From NCBI RefSeq assembly GCF_007754155.1, contig NZ_CP037423.1, positions 9,792,938 to 9,856,937 of the forward strand: 64,000 bases of DNA, written 5' to 3'. The stretch is from Stieleria neptunia. Its GTDB lineage: Bacteria; Planctomycetota; Planctomycetia; Pirellulales; Pirellulaceae. Both the position numbers and the translations under genes were made by a program. Each line of letters opens with the position of its first letter. Within the stretch, counting starts at the first letter, position 1. The notes under the pieces are model-generated. The model searched no databases. It was not told the origin of the DNA and was given only the letters and a program-made list of their open reading frames with translations. This document shows, one piece after another, positions 37,513 through 47,609 of the stretch.

Positions 37513-39980
37513 TAAGGGCGATAAAGGGTTTCGTGTAAGTTGAGGACCGCCCGCGCGACGCTGGACCAGGCCGCGCGCTCGGCAGCGGACGTCTCGGCCG
37601 GCCAGGCAATCGAGACGTCCCGTGGTGTTTCCAAAAACGCGTCGCAGGCGGCCGGGTCCTTTTCAAAGCGTTTGATTTCACTCTCCAGCAAACCCGCCAG
37701 CGCAACACGTTCGGCTTGATTGGCATCGCGGCCGATCGCGATCCGCGTCGCCGTGTTGATGCGCGTCTCGATCACTGCCGGCGACGACGTCTGGTCGCTC
37801 TCCCGCAGCACCCTGGCGGCCAGCGCCTTGGCGGCGATGACGAAGGTCGGATCGTTCAACAGCGCCAATGCTTCCAGCGGTGTGTTGCTCCGCGGGCGCT
37901 CGGCCGTGCATTCCTCACGACTCGGTGCGTCGAGTGCTTTGAGCGTCGGATGCAAAAACTGACGCTGCCAATGGGTGTAAACCCCGCGCCGCCACAGCAT
38001 CCGGCCCCGGTCAGGCGTGTAGATTCGCCCGGGAAAGTTCAAATGCCGATAGTAGCCACTGGGTTGATACGGCCGAACGCTGCGTCCGCCGACCTGATGA
38101 TCCAGCAACCCGGCCATGTCCAACACCGCATCGCGGACGGTTTCCGCCGGCAAACGATGCCCCGATTGTGACGCGGCCAGGTCGTTGTAGGGATCCAGTT
38201 TGCGACGTGATTCCCGCATCACCACCGCCTGGCGATAGGTTTCGCTGGTGACAATTTGACGAACCGTGGCCTTGAGGTCCCAGCCGGATTCCATCAAGAC
38301 GACGGCCAGATGATCCAATAAATCAGGATTCGTCGGAGGTCTGCCCTGGCCGCCGAAATCGCCGAGCGTCGGACTGATGCCGCGTCCGCTGTACAGGTAC
38401 CACAACCGATTCGCAAACACACGTGCGGTCAACCCGCCGATGCCCCGCTCGACATCAAACAACCAATTTGCCAAGTCCAAACGCGTGGCCCGTGCCTCGT
38501 CCGGCAAACCGGCAAACTCACCGATCTGGCCCAAAAACTCCGGAACCGCCGGCTGCATCACGTCGCCGCTTTCGTCCAACCAATTACCGCGTGGCAGGAA
38601 ACGAACCGTCCGCGGCGGTATCGCCCGGGTGACCATCGTCCGCTGCTTGCGTGCCACGATCGCATCACGCTCCTTTTGCAGCGATTTGAGTTGATCGGAA
38701 TCCTTCCCTGCTTCGGCGGATTCGATCGCGGCATCCAATTCAGCCAGCCGCAGCCGATCGGTACGCCCCAAAACATCGATCTCCGGTTCCCTGCGGGTCG
38801 GCAGCGCGTTGGTGCCATTTTTAAAGTGCTTTTCTTCGTCGATGTCGGCAAAGAATGCGGCCAGCGAATAAAAGTCCTTGGACGTGTACGGGTCATACTT
38901 GTGGTCATGGCACTGCGCGCAGCCCATCGTCGCGGCCATCCAAACGGCGGAAACATTGCGCACGCGATCGGCGGCGTAAATCGCCAAGTACTCTTTCGGT
39001 TGCAGTCCACCCTCGTGTGTGGTTTGCAGCAAGCGGTTGTATCCACTGGCGATCTGTTGCTCAATCGTCGGGTTTTCCAGCAAGTCGCCGGCCAGTTGTT
39101 CACGGCTGAAACGATCCAGCGGCAGGTTGTCGTTGATCGCATCGATCACGTAGTCACGGTACGGTGCGATGTTGTGGATTTGATCGCCGTGATAGCCGAC
39201 CGTGTCGGCAAAACGAACCAGATCCAACCAGTATTCGGCAAACTGTTCTCCGAACGCCGGCGACGCGAGCAACGCGTTGACACGCCGTTCATACGCATCC
39301 GGACGATCATCGGCGACGAAGGCCGCGATCTGGTCGTAGCTGGGCGGCAACCCGGTCAGATCCAGGTGCAGCCGACGAAGCTGATCGCGACGCGTCGCGC
39401 GCGGTGCGGGCTGCAGCGGACCGCGCGCCAACTCCGCCCGCACCAGAGAATCGATGACGCCCGCATCCGGCTCGACCCCGCCGGCCCCGTCGCCCGATTC
39501 CAGCGCCGCTGCCTCGGGCACCGCCACCGGCCCGGGTTGGACATAGGCCCAATAGGCTTCGTACTCCGCCCCCTGGTCAATCCAGCGCCGCAGAATCTCC
39601 AATTCCGCTTCGGTGACGCGTTTGCCGGTTTCCGGCGGCGGCATCTGAACATCGGGATCGGGATCCAAGATCCGCGCGATCAATTCACTCGCGTCGGCGC
39701 TGCCCGGTTCGATCGCCACCCCATAGGCCGCTTCGGACTGATCGAGCCGCAAATCAGCCGCACGATGCGATTCCTCCGGGCCATGACAAAAAAAGCACTT
39801 GTCGCTCAAAATCGGCCGCACGTCACGATTGAACGACAGCGGTCGCTCCGCCGCCGCAATCGCCCCCAGGGGCACAAGGACAGACAGCATGGCGAGCGAG
39901 CTGACCCGAAACGAGAAAGGCGTTGGATTCACGAGGAATTTCGCGGGGGCGGGGATTGGGGCAGGCTGGGGCACCTGCAT
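37512..39980 (-). CDS. PSD1-type cytochrome c with DUF1549 and DUF1553 domains
   Basis: An 822-residue exported protein. It contains a planctomycete cytochrome c domain with haem motif CFFCH ([20 protein letters not shown]), a DUF1549 domain ([39 protein letters not shown]) and a DUF1553 domain ([50 protein letters not shown]). It is thought to act together with DUF1501 partners in periplasmic or outer-membrane oxidative carbohydrate metabolism; the reaction is unknown. The exact start is uncertain because the N-terminal hydrophobic part begins about 25 residues in. Confidence 0.9.
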   Translation of the reverse strand: MQVPQPAPIPAPAKFLVNPTPFSFRVSSLAMLSVLVPLGAIAAAERPLSFNRDVRPILSDKCFFCHGPEESHRAADLRLDQSEAAYGVAIEPGSADASELIARILDPDPDVQMPPPETGKRVTEAELEILRRWIDQGAEYEAYWAYVQPGPVAVPEAAALESGDGAGGVEPDAGVIDSLVRAELARGPLQPAPRATRRDQLRRLHLDLTGLPPSYDQIAAFVADDRPDAYERRVNALLASPAFGEQFAEYWLDLVRFADTVGYHGDQIHNIAPYRDYVIDAINDNLPLDRFSREQLAGDLLENPTIEQQIASGYNRLLQTTHEGGLQPKEYLAIYAADRVRNVSAVWMAATMGCAQCHDHKYDPYTSKDFYSLAAFFADIDEEKHFKNGTNALPTRREPEIDVLGRTDRLRLAELDAAIESAEAGKDSDQLKSLQKERDAIVARKQRTMVTRAIPPRTVRFLPRGNWLDESGDVMQPAVPEFLGQIGEFAGLPDEARATRLDLANWLFDVERGIGGLTARVFANRLWYLYSGRGISPTLGDFGGQGRPPTNPDLLDHLAVVLMESGWDLKATVRQIVTSETYRQAVVMRESRRKLDPYNDLAASQSGHRLPAETVRDAVLDMAGLLDHQVGGRSVRPYQPSGYYRHLNFPGRIYTPDRGRMLWRRGVYTHWQRQFLHPTLKALDAPSREECTAERPRSNTPLEALALLNDPTFVIAAKALAARVLRESDQTSSPAVIETRINTATRIAIGRDANQAERVALAGLLESEIKRFEKDPAACDAFLETPRDVSIAWPAETSAAERAAWSSVARAVLNLHETLYRP

Positions 39981-40144
39981 TCTACTCGCACTGCAGCCCC
40001 CGACACAAACTTGCCGAGGATCTCAGATCTGGAGTCTCCAATGGCGAAGCCGTCGCGAAATCCCGCCGGAGTCCGTGGTCGAAAAATGCTCCCCAACCGC
40101 TAAACTGCCCGTCTGACGTCTCCACCACCCAACCCCTCGATCCG

Positions 40145-41779
40145 ATGGCCACCACCATGCCCCAGAGTCTGACCGCACAGGACGCTTGGAAAAACTTGAA
40201 CGCCCACTACGAGCAAATCAAGTCAAAGCATCTGCGAGAGCTGTTTGCCGCCGATCCGCAACGTGGCCAAACCTTCTCGCTCGAAGCCGTCGGGCTGTAC
40301 TTGGATTACTCCAAAAACCGCATCGACGCCGAAACCGTTTCGTTGTTGGTCAAGCTGGCCGAGGCGGCCGGTTTGAAGGAACGGATCGAGGCGATGATGA
40401 CCGGCGAAAAAATCAACACGACCGAAGACCGGGCGGTGCTGCACACGGCGCTGCGGGCGCCACGCGATGCGACGGTCCAGTTCGAAGGTCAAAACGTGGT
40501 TCCCGATGTCCACGCGGTGCTGGACAAGATGTCGGCGTTTTGTGATTCCATCACCAGCGGCCAGTGGACCGGACACACCGGCGCACCGATTCGCAACATC
40601 GTCAACGTCGGAATCGGTGGCTCGGATCTCGGGCCGGTGATGGCCTACGAAGCGCTGCGTCATTACAGCAATCGTGATCTGACGCTGCGGTTTGTCTCCA
40701 ACGTCGACGGCACCGACTTTGCCGAAGCCACGCGCGATCTGGATCCGGCCGAGACCCTGTTCATCATCGCGTCAAAGACCTTCACCACCCAAGAAACGAT
40801 GACCAACGCGCACACCGCGCGGACCTGGTTGCTGGAAAAGCTCGGCGCCGATGACTCGGCCGTCGCCAAACACTTCGTCGCCCTGTCGACCAACGCCGAG
40901 CAGGTCGCCGCGTTCGGCATCGACACCGACAACATGTTCGGGTTCTGGGACTGGGTCGGCGGCCGCTACTCGATGGACTCCGCGATCGGACTGTCCACGA
41001 TGTTGGCCATCGGTCCGGACCAATTCCGTGAAATGCTGGGCGGATTCCACGAAATGGACCAACACTACCGAACCGCGCCGCTGGAAGCAAACCTGCCGGT
41101 GCTGCTGGGCTTGCTGACGGTCTGGTACACCGACTTCTTCGGTTCCCAGACCACCGCCGTGTTGCCCTACGATCAATACCTCAATCGCTTTCCAGCCTAC
41201 CTGCAACAACTGACGATGGAAAGCAACGGCAAGTCGGTCACACTGGCCGGCGACCGTGTCGACTATGACACCAGTCCGATCTATTGGGGCGAACCGGGGA
41301 CCAACGGCCAACACTCGTTCTATCAGTTGATCCATCAAGGCACACACCTGATCCCCTGCGACTTCATCGCGTTCGCCAAGTCGCTCAATCCGATCGGCGA
41401 TCACCACGACAAATTGAGCGCAAACGTGTTTGCCCAAGGCGAAGCGTTGGCGATGGGCAAGACGCGTGAGGAAGTGTTGGCCGAAGGCACGTCGGAGGAA
41501 CTCGCACAGCACCGTGTTTTCGAAGGCAACCGCCCCTCCAACACGCTGCTGATCGATTCGCTGACCCCGGCGGTGCTCGGCAAACTGGTCGCCCTGTATG
41601 AACACAGCGTGTTCACCCAAGGCGTGATCTGGCAAGTCAACCCGTTCGACCAGTGGGGCGTCGAACTCGGCAAGGTGCTGGCCAAAAAAATCGTCCCCGA
41701 ACTCCAGTCCGCCGACGCCCCGCTCGACCACGACAGCTCCACCAACACCCTGATCCAGCGCTACCGATCGCTCAAGTAG
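40145..41779 (+). CDS. pgi: Glucose-6-phosphate isomerase
   Basis: Interconverts glucose 6-phosphate and fructose 6-phosphate in glycolysis. It has the family sequence [44 protein letters not shown], the signature [14 protein letters not shown] and the late [15 protein letters not shown]. Length 544 residues from the ATG at 40145 agrees with bacterial Pgi; a second ATG four codons on is also possible. Upstream in-frame sequence back to 39923 does not match the family. Confidence 0.95.
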   Translation: MATTMPQSLTAQDAWKNLNAHYEQIKSKHLRELFAADPQRGQTFSLEAVGLYLDYSKNRIDAETVSLLVKLAEAAGLKERIEAMMTGEKINTTEDRAVLHTALRAPRDATVQFEGQNVVPDVHAVLDKMSAFCDSITSGQWTGHTGAPIRNIVNVGIGGSDLGPVMAYEALRHYSNRDLTLRFVSNVDGTDFAEATRDLDPAETLFIIASKTFTTQETMTNAHTARTWLLEKLGADDSAVAKHFVALSTNAEQVAAFGIDTDNMFGFWDWVGGRYSMDSAIGLSTMLAIGPDQFREMLGGFHEMDQHYRTAPLEANLPVLLGLLTVWYTDFFGSQTTAVLPYDQYLNRFPAYLQQLTMESNGKSVTLAGDRVDYDTSPIYWGEPGTNGQHSFYQLIHQGTHLIPCDFIAFAKSLNPIGDHHDKLSANVFAQGEALAMGKTREEVLAEGTSEELAQHRVFEGNRPSNTLLIDSLTPAVLGKLVALYEHSVFTQGVIWQVNPFDQWGVELGKVLAKKIVPELQSADAPLDHDSSTNTLIQRYRSLK

Positions 41780-41870
41780 GGCATGCTGTGCATGCCACAC
41801 CGTAGGGCACGCTGTGCGTGCCACACCGTAGGGCACGCTGTGCGTGCCTTTTGTCATGCACCGCATGACC
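41780..41870. repeat. REP palindromes upstream of the RAYT gene
   Basis: Three tandem copies of a palindrome of the form GGGCACGCTGTGCGTGCC (the first has GCATGC in place of GCACGC), each preceded by GTA and separated by ACACC, followed by the inverted unit GTCATGCACCGCATGACC. These are REP sequences of the family mobilised or maintained by the adjacent REP-associated transposase. Confidence 0.85.
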
Positions 41871-41915
41871 GACTCACGACTCACCATGGATCGCATGACC
41901 GACGGAGGTTGAATC

Positions 41916-42491
41916 ATGCCGGATTACCGTCGCTTTTTTGCGCCGGGCGGAACCTATTTCTTCACCGTCGTCACCTATGAGCGACAACCAACATTCCGAC
42001 GGCCGGCAGCAATTGCGTTGATCGGAAGCATGCTTCGCAGGTGTTTGATGAGGTGGCCGGTGGCGGTCAACGCAATCGTGTTGTTACCAGATCATTGGCA
42101 CACGCTATGGACATTGCCGCGCGGGGATAGCGAGTACCCGAAACGCCTCGGCTGGATTAAAAAGGAATTCACGAAGCACTGGCTTTCCATCGGTGGCGAC
42201 GAAGGCAGGACAACAGAAGGCAAGCGGCGGCAGCGACGGCGCGGCGTCTGGCAACCGCGTTATTGGGAGCACCTCGTCGAAGATGAAGATGATTTCCAGA
42301 ACCATTTCGACTATATTCATTGGAATCCGGTCAAGCACGGGTATGTACGGTGCCCACGGGACTGGCCACACTCCAGTTTCCATCGCTGGGTCAAACAAGG
42401 AGTCTACCCGGAACATTGGGGCTGCTACACCGAAGGAATCGACCAACCTCCGTTAACCATCAAAGCCGTCAAGGAAGCCGGAGAACCGTAG
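41916..42491 (+). CDS. REP-associated tyrosine transposase (RAYT)
   Basis: A 191-residue Y1/HUH-type single-strand nuclease. The start MPDYRRFFAPGGTYFFTVVT is a RAYT marker, the metal-binding His-x-His is in LLPDHWHTLW, and the C-terminal block HFDYIHWNPVKHGYV is typical of the family. RAYT enzymes cut REP hairpins on single-stranded DNA. The gene is flanked on both sides by matching REP palindromes. It appears intact. Confidence 0.93.
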   Translation: MPDYRRFFAPGGTYFFTVVTYERQPTFRRPAAIALIGSMLRRCLMRWPVAVNAIVLLPDHWHTLWTLPRGDSEYPKRLGWIKKEFTKHWLSIGGDEGRTTEGKRRQRRRGVWQPRYWEHLVEDEDDFQNHFDYIHWNPVKHGYVRCPRDWPHSSFHRWVKQGVYPEHWGCYTEGIDQPPLTIKAVKEAGEP

Positions 42492-42595
42492 GGCACGCTG
42501 TGCGTGCCACGCCGTAGGGCATGCTGTGCATGCCACGCCGTAGGGCATGCTGTGCATGCCACGCCGTAGCCTTCTGTCATGCACAGCATGACCTA
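42488..42595. repeat. REP palindromes downstream of the RAYT gene
   Basis: Three more copies of the GGGCATGCTGTGCATGCC / GGGCACGCTGTGCGTGCC palindrome separated by ACGCC, then an inverted unit with GTCATGCACAGCATGACC. With the upstream cluster they form a BIME-like arrangement around the transposase. Confidence 0.85.
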
Positions 42596-42654
42596 CACAT
42601 GCGATTCCCTCTCGCCCTGCGTCGCATCACCTCCTTTTCTCTCGAGGCTCCCCA

Positions 42655-43548
42655 ATGAACTCTCGTCACCGGCAACCGGCTGTATTTCGTTTCTGCGTAG
42701 GCATTGGGGTATTCGTTGCCTCATCCGCTTTCTTCCTGGCGTCCGCGTCGTGCCAGGAGTCGACGGCAAACAAGGTGGTTTGGTCGGAAGAGTTTGACGG
42801 GCAGGCGATCGATCGGAACGTCTGGACCTACGACGTCGGTGGGCACGGCTTCGGCAACGGGCAACTTGAGTTCAACACCGATCGGCCCGAGAACTCCTAC
42901 CTCCGCGACGGCAGTTTGGTCATCGAGGCCCGACGGGAAGCGTACGGAGGCAATGCGTTCACTTCGGCACGGATGCACACGCGCGGCGGGTTCGCGTTCC
43001 TGTACGGAGACCTGGAGGCGCGGATCAAGGTGCCGGATACGGCCGACGGAATCTGGCCCGCGTTCTGGATGCTCGGCAATAACTTCCCGGGAACGGAGTG
43101 GCCCAAGTGCGGTGAGGCCGACATCTTGGAAATCGGCGGCAAAGACGCCATCGCAAAGGGCCTGCAGCACCGACAAATCAATTGTGCCCTGCACTTCGCC
43201 GGCGTCGGCGAGCAAAAAACCAGTCTGGTCGAGTGGTACGACGCACCGCAGGATCTGCATCTGGATTACCACCTCTACAAGATCTCATGGACACCGACGC
43301 ACATGAAGTTCTTCTTGGACGGAAAAGAGTTCGGTTCCTGGGACATCACGTCGCCGGAGATGAAGGAGTACCACCAGCCGTTCTTTCCGATCCTGAACGT
43401 CGCCGTCGGCAGCTGGCCCCACTCCTACACGGGGCTCGACACGCCGGAAAAAATCTCGGCGGCCCTGCCGGCAAGAATGCACGTCGATTGGATCCGGCTA
43501 TCCGGCCATCCGAACACCAAGGTCTATTTGCGCGGCCAGCAACGATAG
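42655..43548 (+). CDS. Secreted GH16 family glycoside hydrolase (laminarinase-like)
   Basis: A 297-residue exported protein with signal peptide and a mature domain of the GH16 beta-jelly roll. The catalytic motif ExDxxE is GEADILEIGG; WSEEFDGQAIDRNVWTYDVG, YGDLEARIKVP and GIWPAFWMLG are the substrate-cleft blocks. Beta-1,3-glucan (laminarin) is the likely substrate, by family. It is the last clearly core-type gene before the cassette array. Confidence 0.92.
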   Translation: MNSRHRQPAVFRFCVGIGVFVASSAFFLASASCQESTANKVVWSEEFDGQAIDRNVWTYDVGGHGFGNGQLEFNTDRPENSYLRDGSLVIEARREAYGGNAFTSARMHTRGGFAFLYGDLEARIKVPDTADGIWPAFWMLGNNFPGTEWPKCGEADILEIGGKDAIAKGLQHRQINCALHFAGVGEQKTSLVEWYDAPQDLHLDYHLYKISWTPTHMKFFLDGKEFGSWDITSPEMKEYHQPFFPILNVAVGSWPHSYTGLDTPEKISAALPARMHVDWIRLSGHPNTKVYLRGQQR

Positions 43549-43911
43549 CCCTTGACCGAAACGCTGCGGGAAAGAAAACGACACTTCGTCAAGATCCAAC
43601 GATCTCACGATACCAGTCTGAACAAGCAACGTTTCTCGCACACGACGTCGATTCTATTGCTGCAGCTTTTGGCAACCTTTTTAGTCTCTCTCCCTCTGGG
43701 AGAGACGGCGTTTGCGCAGCAAGCAAACGCCAGAGAGGGTCGGCGGCTTGCGAAAGTCTTAGCGTTTTCCGCTACGATCAAATCCGTCACTTATATCATT
43801 GACGTCCCGAAGGGATCACAGCGAGTAGCCGGAGGCCAGCGCAGCGACACCTCCGGAACACGCCCCCAAACCTCTCCTCGACCCCAGACGGGCAACGCTG
43901 TGAAGCATTTC
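43549..43911. other. Boundary between core chromosome and cassette array
   Basis: No gene is supported. A nested inverted repeat lies around 43686-43740 (CTCTCCCTCTGGGAGAG inside GGCGTTTGC/GCAAACGCC). From about 43800 a segment starting CCCGAAGGGATCACAGCGAG recurs in the modules at 45.46, 47.91 and 51.38 kb, so the repeat family of the array reaches here. An open frame on the plus strand through this area reads translated repeat and is rejected. Confidence 0.5.
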
Positions 43912-44502
43912 TTAGCGTCCTTCGAGTTGACGTTGTATGCGTTCATGTTCTTCGACAGCCGCACGCTTGAAGCGTTCAAACAATCCTCCACGACGAAGAC
44001 GCCGAGAACAATCCCTGGCTTTCTCAAGAAGACAAAATGATGTGGAACAACCATCATCAAGCAGTTGGACGGCGGCATCGAATGCCATTTCACTCAGTTC
44101 GTTTTCGCGACTTGCGGCTGCGGAGATGTCCAAGGCCAGTTCGACCGTTGAACGTGCCATTCCCGCCGAGTACCAGTCCTTGATTTCCGGCCAGTCGATG
44201 ACCACGTTTAACGCCGCCCACGCATGTTCGAGTTCGCCGATCTCAACGTAAAGTTCGCCAAGTCGAAGATGATCGGACATTCGTTCCCATGCATCATGGG
44301 GTCGGAGTTCGATCATTTTCTGGGCCGCATCAATGGCTTCATCGTGCTGACCAAGCAGCGGACGATAGTACCGGAGTTTACTGAGGGTATCGAGGTTTAC
44401 CGGTTGCGACGCTTGCCACGCATCGAGGCGTACGCGCCCGTCGGCAACACGCCTTGAGTCCAGTGCTTCTTGAACGATATCGCCAGCATCAGGTGAGGAC
44501 AT
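43912..44502 (-). CDS. Cassette gene: TPR-like helical protein
   Basis: A 196-residue all-helical protein with tetratricopeptide-like periodicity (LGQHDEAIDAAQKMIELRPH, LRLGELYVEIGELEHAWAA). No signal peptide, so cytoplasmic. The start at 44502 (MSSPDAGDIVQEALD) is chosen because the 14 codons before it lie within the attC-like site at 44512-44602. This is the most distal gene of the array in the window. Function unknown. Confidence 0.65.
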   Translation of the reverse strand: MSSPDAGDIVQEALDSRRVADGRVRLDAWQASQPVNLDTLSKLRYYRPLLGQHDEAIDAAQKMIELRPHDAWERMSDHLRLGELYVEIGELEHAWAALNVVIDWPEIKDWYSAGMARSTVELALDISAAASRENELSEMAFDAAVQLLDDGCSTSFCLLEKARDCSRRLRRGGLFERFKRAAVEEHERIQRQLEGR

Positions 44503-44511
44503 GTTTTTGTG

Positions 44512-44602
44512 GCAGAACGTCCACCGCAGCACGGCGAACGACATTGTGTTTTCGGGTTGACGCCGAATCAGACCCGGCTCTGCTTTCGCCCTGGCGTCTT
44601 AA
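44512..44602 (-). other. attC-like recombination site
   Basis: Outer core GCAGAAC on the left; inner arm ACGGCGAACGACATTGTG is shared with the site at 52763-52858. The right core is degenerate (about GTCTTAATCC) and overlaps the stop of the next gene. Less symmetrical than most others in the array. Confidence 0.5.
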
Positions 44603-44898
44603 TCCAACAGAATACCGAGTAAAAGAACAATCGCAATCGTCTCGCGATGAACGACACACCGAACATCGAACATGTCCGTGACCAGCCGGTTCCAGACTTC
44701 CTTCGCAAACCAGGCAGTCACGAAAACCATGATGAGAAACCGAACAAGGTCGATAAGCGATGTAAGGATGATGCCCTCCAGTGGAACGCCCTTGGCTGAG
44801 TCGGACATCGCAAAAGTGAAAACACCCACAACCGCCGAATAAAGAACCAGCAAGGCGTTGAATTTGGTGGTAATCGTCGCATCTGTTTTCACTGTCAC
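44599..44898 (-). CDS. Cassette gene: small membrane protein
   Basis: A 99-residue protein with two clear hydrophobic helices (NALLVLYSAVVGVFTFAM and LVRFLIMVFVTAWFA) and a third hydrophobic end (TIAIVLLLGILLD). Function unknown. Only about 50 bases separate it from the preceding gene and no attC is recognised there, so the two may share a cassette. Confidence 0.6.
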   Translation of the reverse strand: MTVKTDATITTKFNALLVLYSAVVGVFTFAMSDSAKGVPLEGIILTSLIDLVRFLIMVFVTAWFAKEVWNRLVTDMFDVRCVVHRETIAIVLLLGILLD

Positions 44899-44951
44899 GG
44901 CAAATCATTGATTGAAGTCGTCAAAAAGTCATCGCATACGAAAAGAGACAT

Positions 44952-45164
44952 TCATCCCGTCGGAAAACGGTAGAAATCATGCGGGTCGGGCAGGCGTCCG
45001 CCACAGTGGAAGCAGTGCAATAGCGGAGTCTCATCCGCAAGTGTAAATGCCTCCAACTGTTCGTCGAATGTGACCGGCGACGTGGGCGTCTGGGCATAGG
45101 CTTCCATCATGAAGCATTGACACTCCGGAAACTTTTGGCATTCAGTACTCACGCTATCAGCCAA
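44952..45164 (-). CDS. Cassette gene: 70-residue Cys-containing protein
   Basis: A small protein with a possible zinc knuckle (LLHCFHCGGRLPDPHDF) and another pair of cysteines near the start (CQKFPECQCF). Function unknown. The start would be TTG at 45164, just after the R'-like core GTTACGT; the weak ribosome binding site makes the start uncertain. Confidence 0.5.
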   Translation of the reverse strand: MADSVSTECQKFPECQCFMMEAYAQTPTSPVTFDEQLEAFTLADETPLLHCFHCGGRLPDPHDFYRFPTG

Positions 45165-45177
45165 TTGTTGACGTAAC

Positions 45178-46254
45178 GTATGGCGATCGATCCGCGCACG
45201 CGGAGGAACGGGAATCGTTCGTGCGCCAGCACTTTGTCGCTCCTCAGGTGGGCCGGTCAGAAAAGCTGATTAGAACGGATCCTGCCAGACGGTGCCACAT
45301 TTTAGTGCCAAGTGAAATCGGGCTGGGCGACGGCAGCACGATCCGGTTCAGCCTCCGGCCACTTTGCACTTTCTTGTTCACTTTTCGCACGACCAGTCGT
45401 ACCAAGTGCGAAAAACCCTCACCCATCGCGACGCCATCGACGCAGCGTCCACGGTATCCCGAAGGGATCACAGCGAGTAGCCGGAGGTCAGCGCAGCGCC
45501 ACCTCCGGACCACGCCCCCAATCCTCCCCTCGCCCCAGAACTCGCTCGCAGTCTTGAAGCACTGATCAAGTCAGAAAACGTCTGGCCCACCACGTCGACA
45601 ACTGCAATGACAATCCGGATTCGATCCGATCTGACCGAGGAAGCTGCCGCGTTTTATCGTCGAGAAGCCAACCTTCCGGCGGGACGCGTCAAGACGTGGA
45701 GTGTTTGGCCGCGAAAGAGTTCAAAGAGCACAAAAGGGAAGAACGCGACTTGCGTAGGCGGCCGCGCGGGACCCTTTGGGCGCTGCCGCAACATTTCGTT
45801 CGCGGTGCATCAAACGCACCATCAAATGACGGTTCAGTTCTGTTCTCCGCGCGGACCTTTTGCGTCCTTTGCGCTCTATTGTCGCGATCTCTCCTTGCCA
45901 GACGTCTGGTGGATCGTGCTGACCGCGTTCTCATCTCAGTGGTGCACTTCTAGCGTCCCAAGGCGCTCGACTCCCAAGCAACGGCGTGAGCGTGCGCCCG
46001 GTCGGATTCGTCTCTTCGTCAAAGAAAAACACCCTCGGACCACACAACGCGAGTGGCGGGGGAGTCAAGCGCCGCAGAATCACACGATGGGCCACAAGAG
46101 ATCAAGACGCTTGTCGCACCAAAACGCCGACGACCGACGGCCAAAGGATTGGAGAAGCTGGCGTCAGCCTACGGTCGTAAGCCCCACGCTGGCCTCAGCC
46201 CACCGCGACCACACGTCAACCGCCGAAGCCGTCGGCAATTCGATTCAGTTCAAC
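45178..46254 (-). repeat. Decayed IS91-type module 1 filling a cassette
   Basis: No intact gene. On the minus strand the module starts at the GTTGAAC core of the attC at 46248 and ends at an IS91-like right end next to GTTACGT (about 45171-45177). The last 250 bases align with the 3' end of the IS91-type transposase at 55921 (shared TACCACTCG-like and CCCATCG stretches around 45390-45440). The middle shares long stretches with modules 2 and 3, for example TTCCGGCGGGACGCGTCAAG and GATCCGATCTGACCGAGGAA. Confidence 0.7.
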
Positions 46255-46339
46255 GCCTGCCGTAGCCGGGCGGTCGCCAAAAGACTCTGATTTAAAAAAC
46301 CCGTGCCATCGACCGCTCCGATTCACGGCCTGGTTAGTT
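46248..46339 (-). other. attC-like recombination site
   Basis: Cores GTTCAAC and GTTAGTT enclose arms GCCGGGCGGTCG and CGACCGCTCC that pair, with a loop of about 30 bases containing TTTAAAAAACCC. The stop codon of the neighbouring lipoprotein gene lies within the right core, as in typical gene cassettes. Confidence 0.72.
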
Positions 46340-46972
46340 GCCCGTCGCTTCAATCGCTCGGCAGAATGCATCGACAGCCTGATCGGCTTTACGCATCGCG
46401 GTTAATGCGTCATGGCTGAACTGCTCGGTGGCTTCTGTCTCTTTCAACTCGGGCACTTCAGTCGGCAGGTCGAGGTGGAATTGTGAAACGCCCGGCGGAT
46501 CGAGCTTCATGTCGATGAGAAACACGCGTCCTTTGGATGAACCGAAGGCTTCGTCGTCAATCGAAATGGTTTCTGTCTCAATGCTATCCGCTCCACTTTT
46601 CAGGACAAGTTCATATTTGGCGGTCGATTCGTTGCCATACGTGTTGATCGTATGAGACGTACTGGCGGTCGCCCCGCGGCTTCCGCCTTCGGACGTTACC
46701 CCGGCATTCGGACGATCGTGATTGAACACCAGGAAATACGCGATTCTCTTGGACTGTCCGGGCAGTGTCACGGTCGCAAAGGCGACTCCCGGTTGGTTTT
46801 CTTTGACAACGACATTGCCATTCGATATCGAAAGGCCATCGCTCGTTGAGCTGCCTTCGCTCATGATCAGATGCTGGGGTTGCGACGACGCATCGGACAG
46901 GTTCGGTTGCCCGCCCGTGCAGCCCACCAGCACGGTGACGCTTGTAACGAGAATCAGTGTGAAGTCTTGCAC
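46334..46972 (-). CDS. Cassette gene: lipoprotein of unknown function
   Basis: A 212-residue protein with a lipoprotein signal (VQDFTLILVTSVTVLVGC, lipobox VGC). The mature part is beta-rich, with SGADSIETETISIDDEAFG, and ends in a helix. Start GTG at 46972; the reading frame continues upstream but through the attC at 47071-47123. The stop sits in the attC core at 46333-46339. Function unknown. Confidence 0.65.
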   Translation of the reverse strand: MQDFTLILVTSVTVLVGCTGGQPNLSDASSQPQHLIMSEGSSTSDGLSISNGNVVVKENQPGVAFATVTLPGQSKRIAYFLVFNHDRPNAGVTSEGGSRGATASTSHTINTYGNESTAKYELVLKSGADSIETETISIDDEAFGSSKGRVFLIDMKLDPPGVSQFHLDLPTEVPELKETEATEQFSHDALTAMRKADQAVDAFCRAIEATGN

Positions 46973-47070
46973 GATTGGGGTCTCGCGGTGCTGAGGAAAA
47001 TTACGTCCGCGATCACGTGGTTCGCGGAGGGTTTGTCTGCTGGATGTGATGGGCTGGCACGCTGCGATCA

Positions 47071-47123
47071 GGGTAACGTTGGCGATCGGTACCAGCGAAC
47101 TCTCGTGCATCCGATTGTTACCC
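47071..47123 (-). other. Short attC-like recombination site
   Basis: GGGTAAC at the left and GTTACCC at the right are perfect inverted cores. Inside are GTTGGCGATCGG and GTGCATCCGAT. Only 53 bases long, so the variable centre is nearly absent. Confidence 0.65.
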
Positions 47124-47166
47124 GATTCTGTTAAACAGGCAATCACGATCGGTCAGGTGTGAATTC

Positions 47167-47577
47167 TCAATTCCAGCCCACCCATTCGCTAATGTTGTAC
47201 TTGCCCTGCCATCCCTTCGATTCGATCGTCCAATGTTTTCCGGAAAGTCGTGCATCACCGCGAGCATCAAAGCCAACAAAACCCGTTTCCGGCAGAATCG
47301 TAGGGAACAAAGATTCCACCCTCCAGATGACTCGCGTTGGCGACCCAGTTCTACGTACACGTATCCGCAATTCGCCATTTACGGCGTCGATGGCCAAAGA
47401 AGCGGTGCAAAACGTTCCTTTGGGGGTTAGCGATTCGCGAACGGCAACAACCACATTCGCAAAAAGAGGCGGACACCCGTCTCGCTCAAACCCTTCGAAC
47501 CTTGGCCTTACCGCGTCATTAAGTATTGCCGCAACCAATTCGGAAGACGGCTGGATCTCGTCCTTAGCGGTAGCCAT
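47167..47577 (-). CDS. Cassette gene: hypothetical protein
   Basis: A 136-residue soluble protein (MATAKDEIQPSSELVAAILN) with mixed alpha/beta content and a block NGELRIRVRRTGSPTRVIWR. No recognised motif. The start at 47577 is preferred since the 18 upstream codons run through the GTTACCC core at 47603. Confidence 0.6.
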   Translation of the reverse strand: MATAKDEIQPSSELVAAILNDAVRPRFEGFERDGCPPLFANVVVAVRESLTPKGTFCTASLAIDAVNGELRIRVRRTGSPTRVIWRVESLFPTILPETGFVGFDARGDARLSGKHWTIESKGWQGKYNISEWVGWN

Positions 47578-47609
47578 GTTTGCGTGTGGAGGATTCTCTA
47601 TCGGGTAAC

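Noticed and set aside
43552..44040. Plus-strand frame with an apparent signal peptide
   Set aside because: Most of its length translates a dispersed repeat (PKGSQRVAGGQRS...), and it overlaps a better gene on the other strand.
45178..46254. Several short open frames shared between decayed modules
   Set aside because: Frames are broken differently in each copy, so no selection for a protein is visible.
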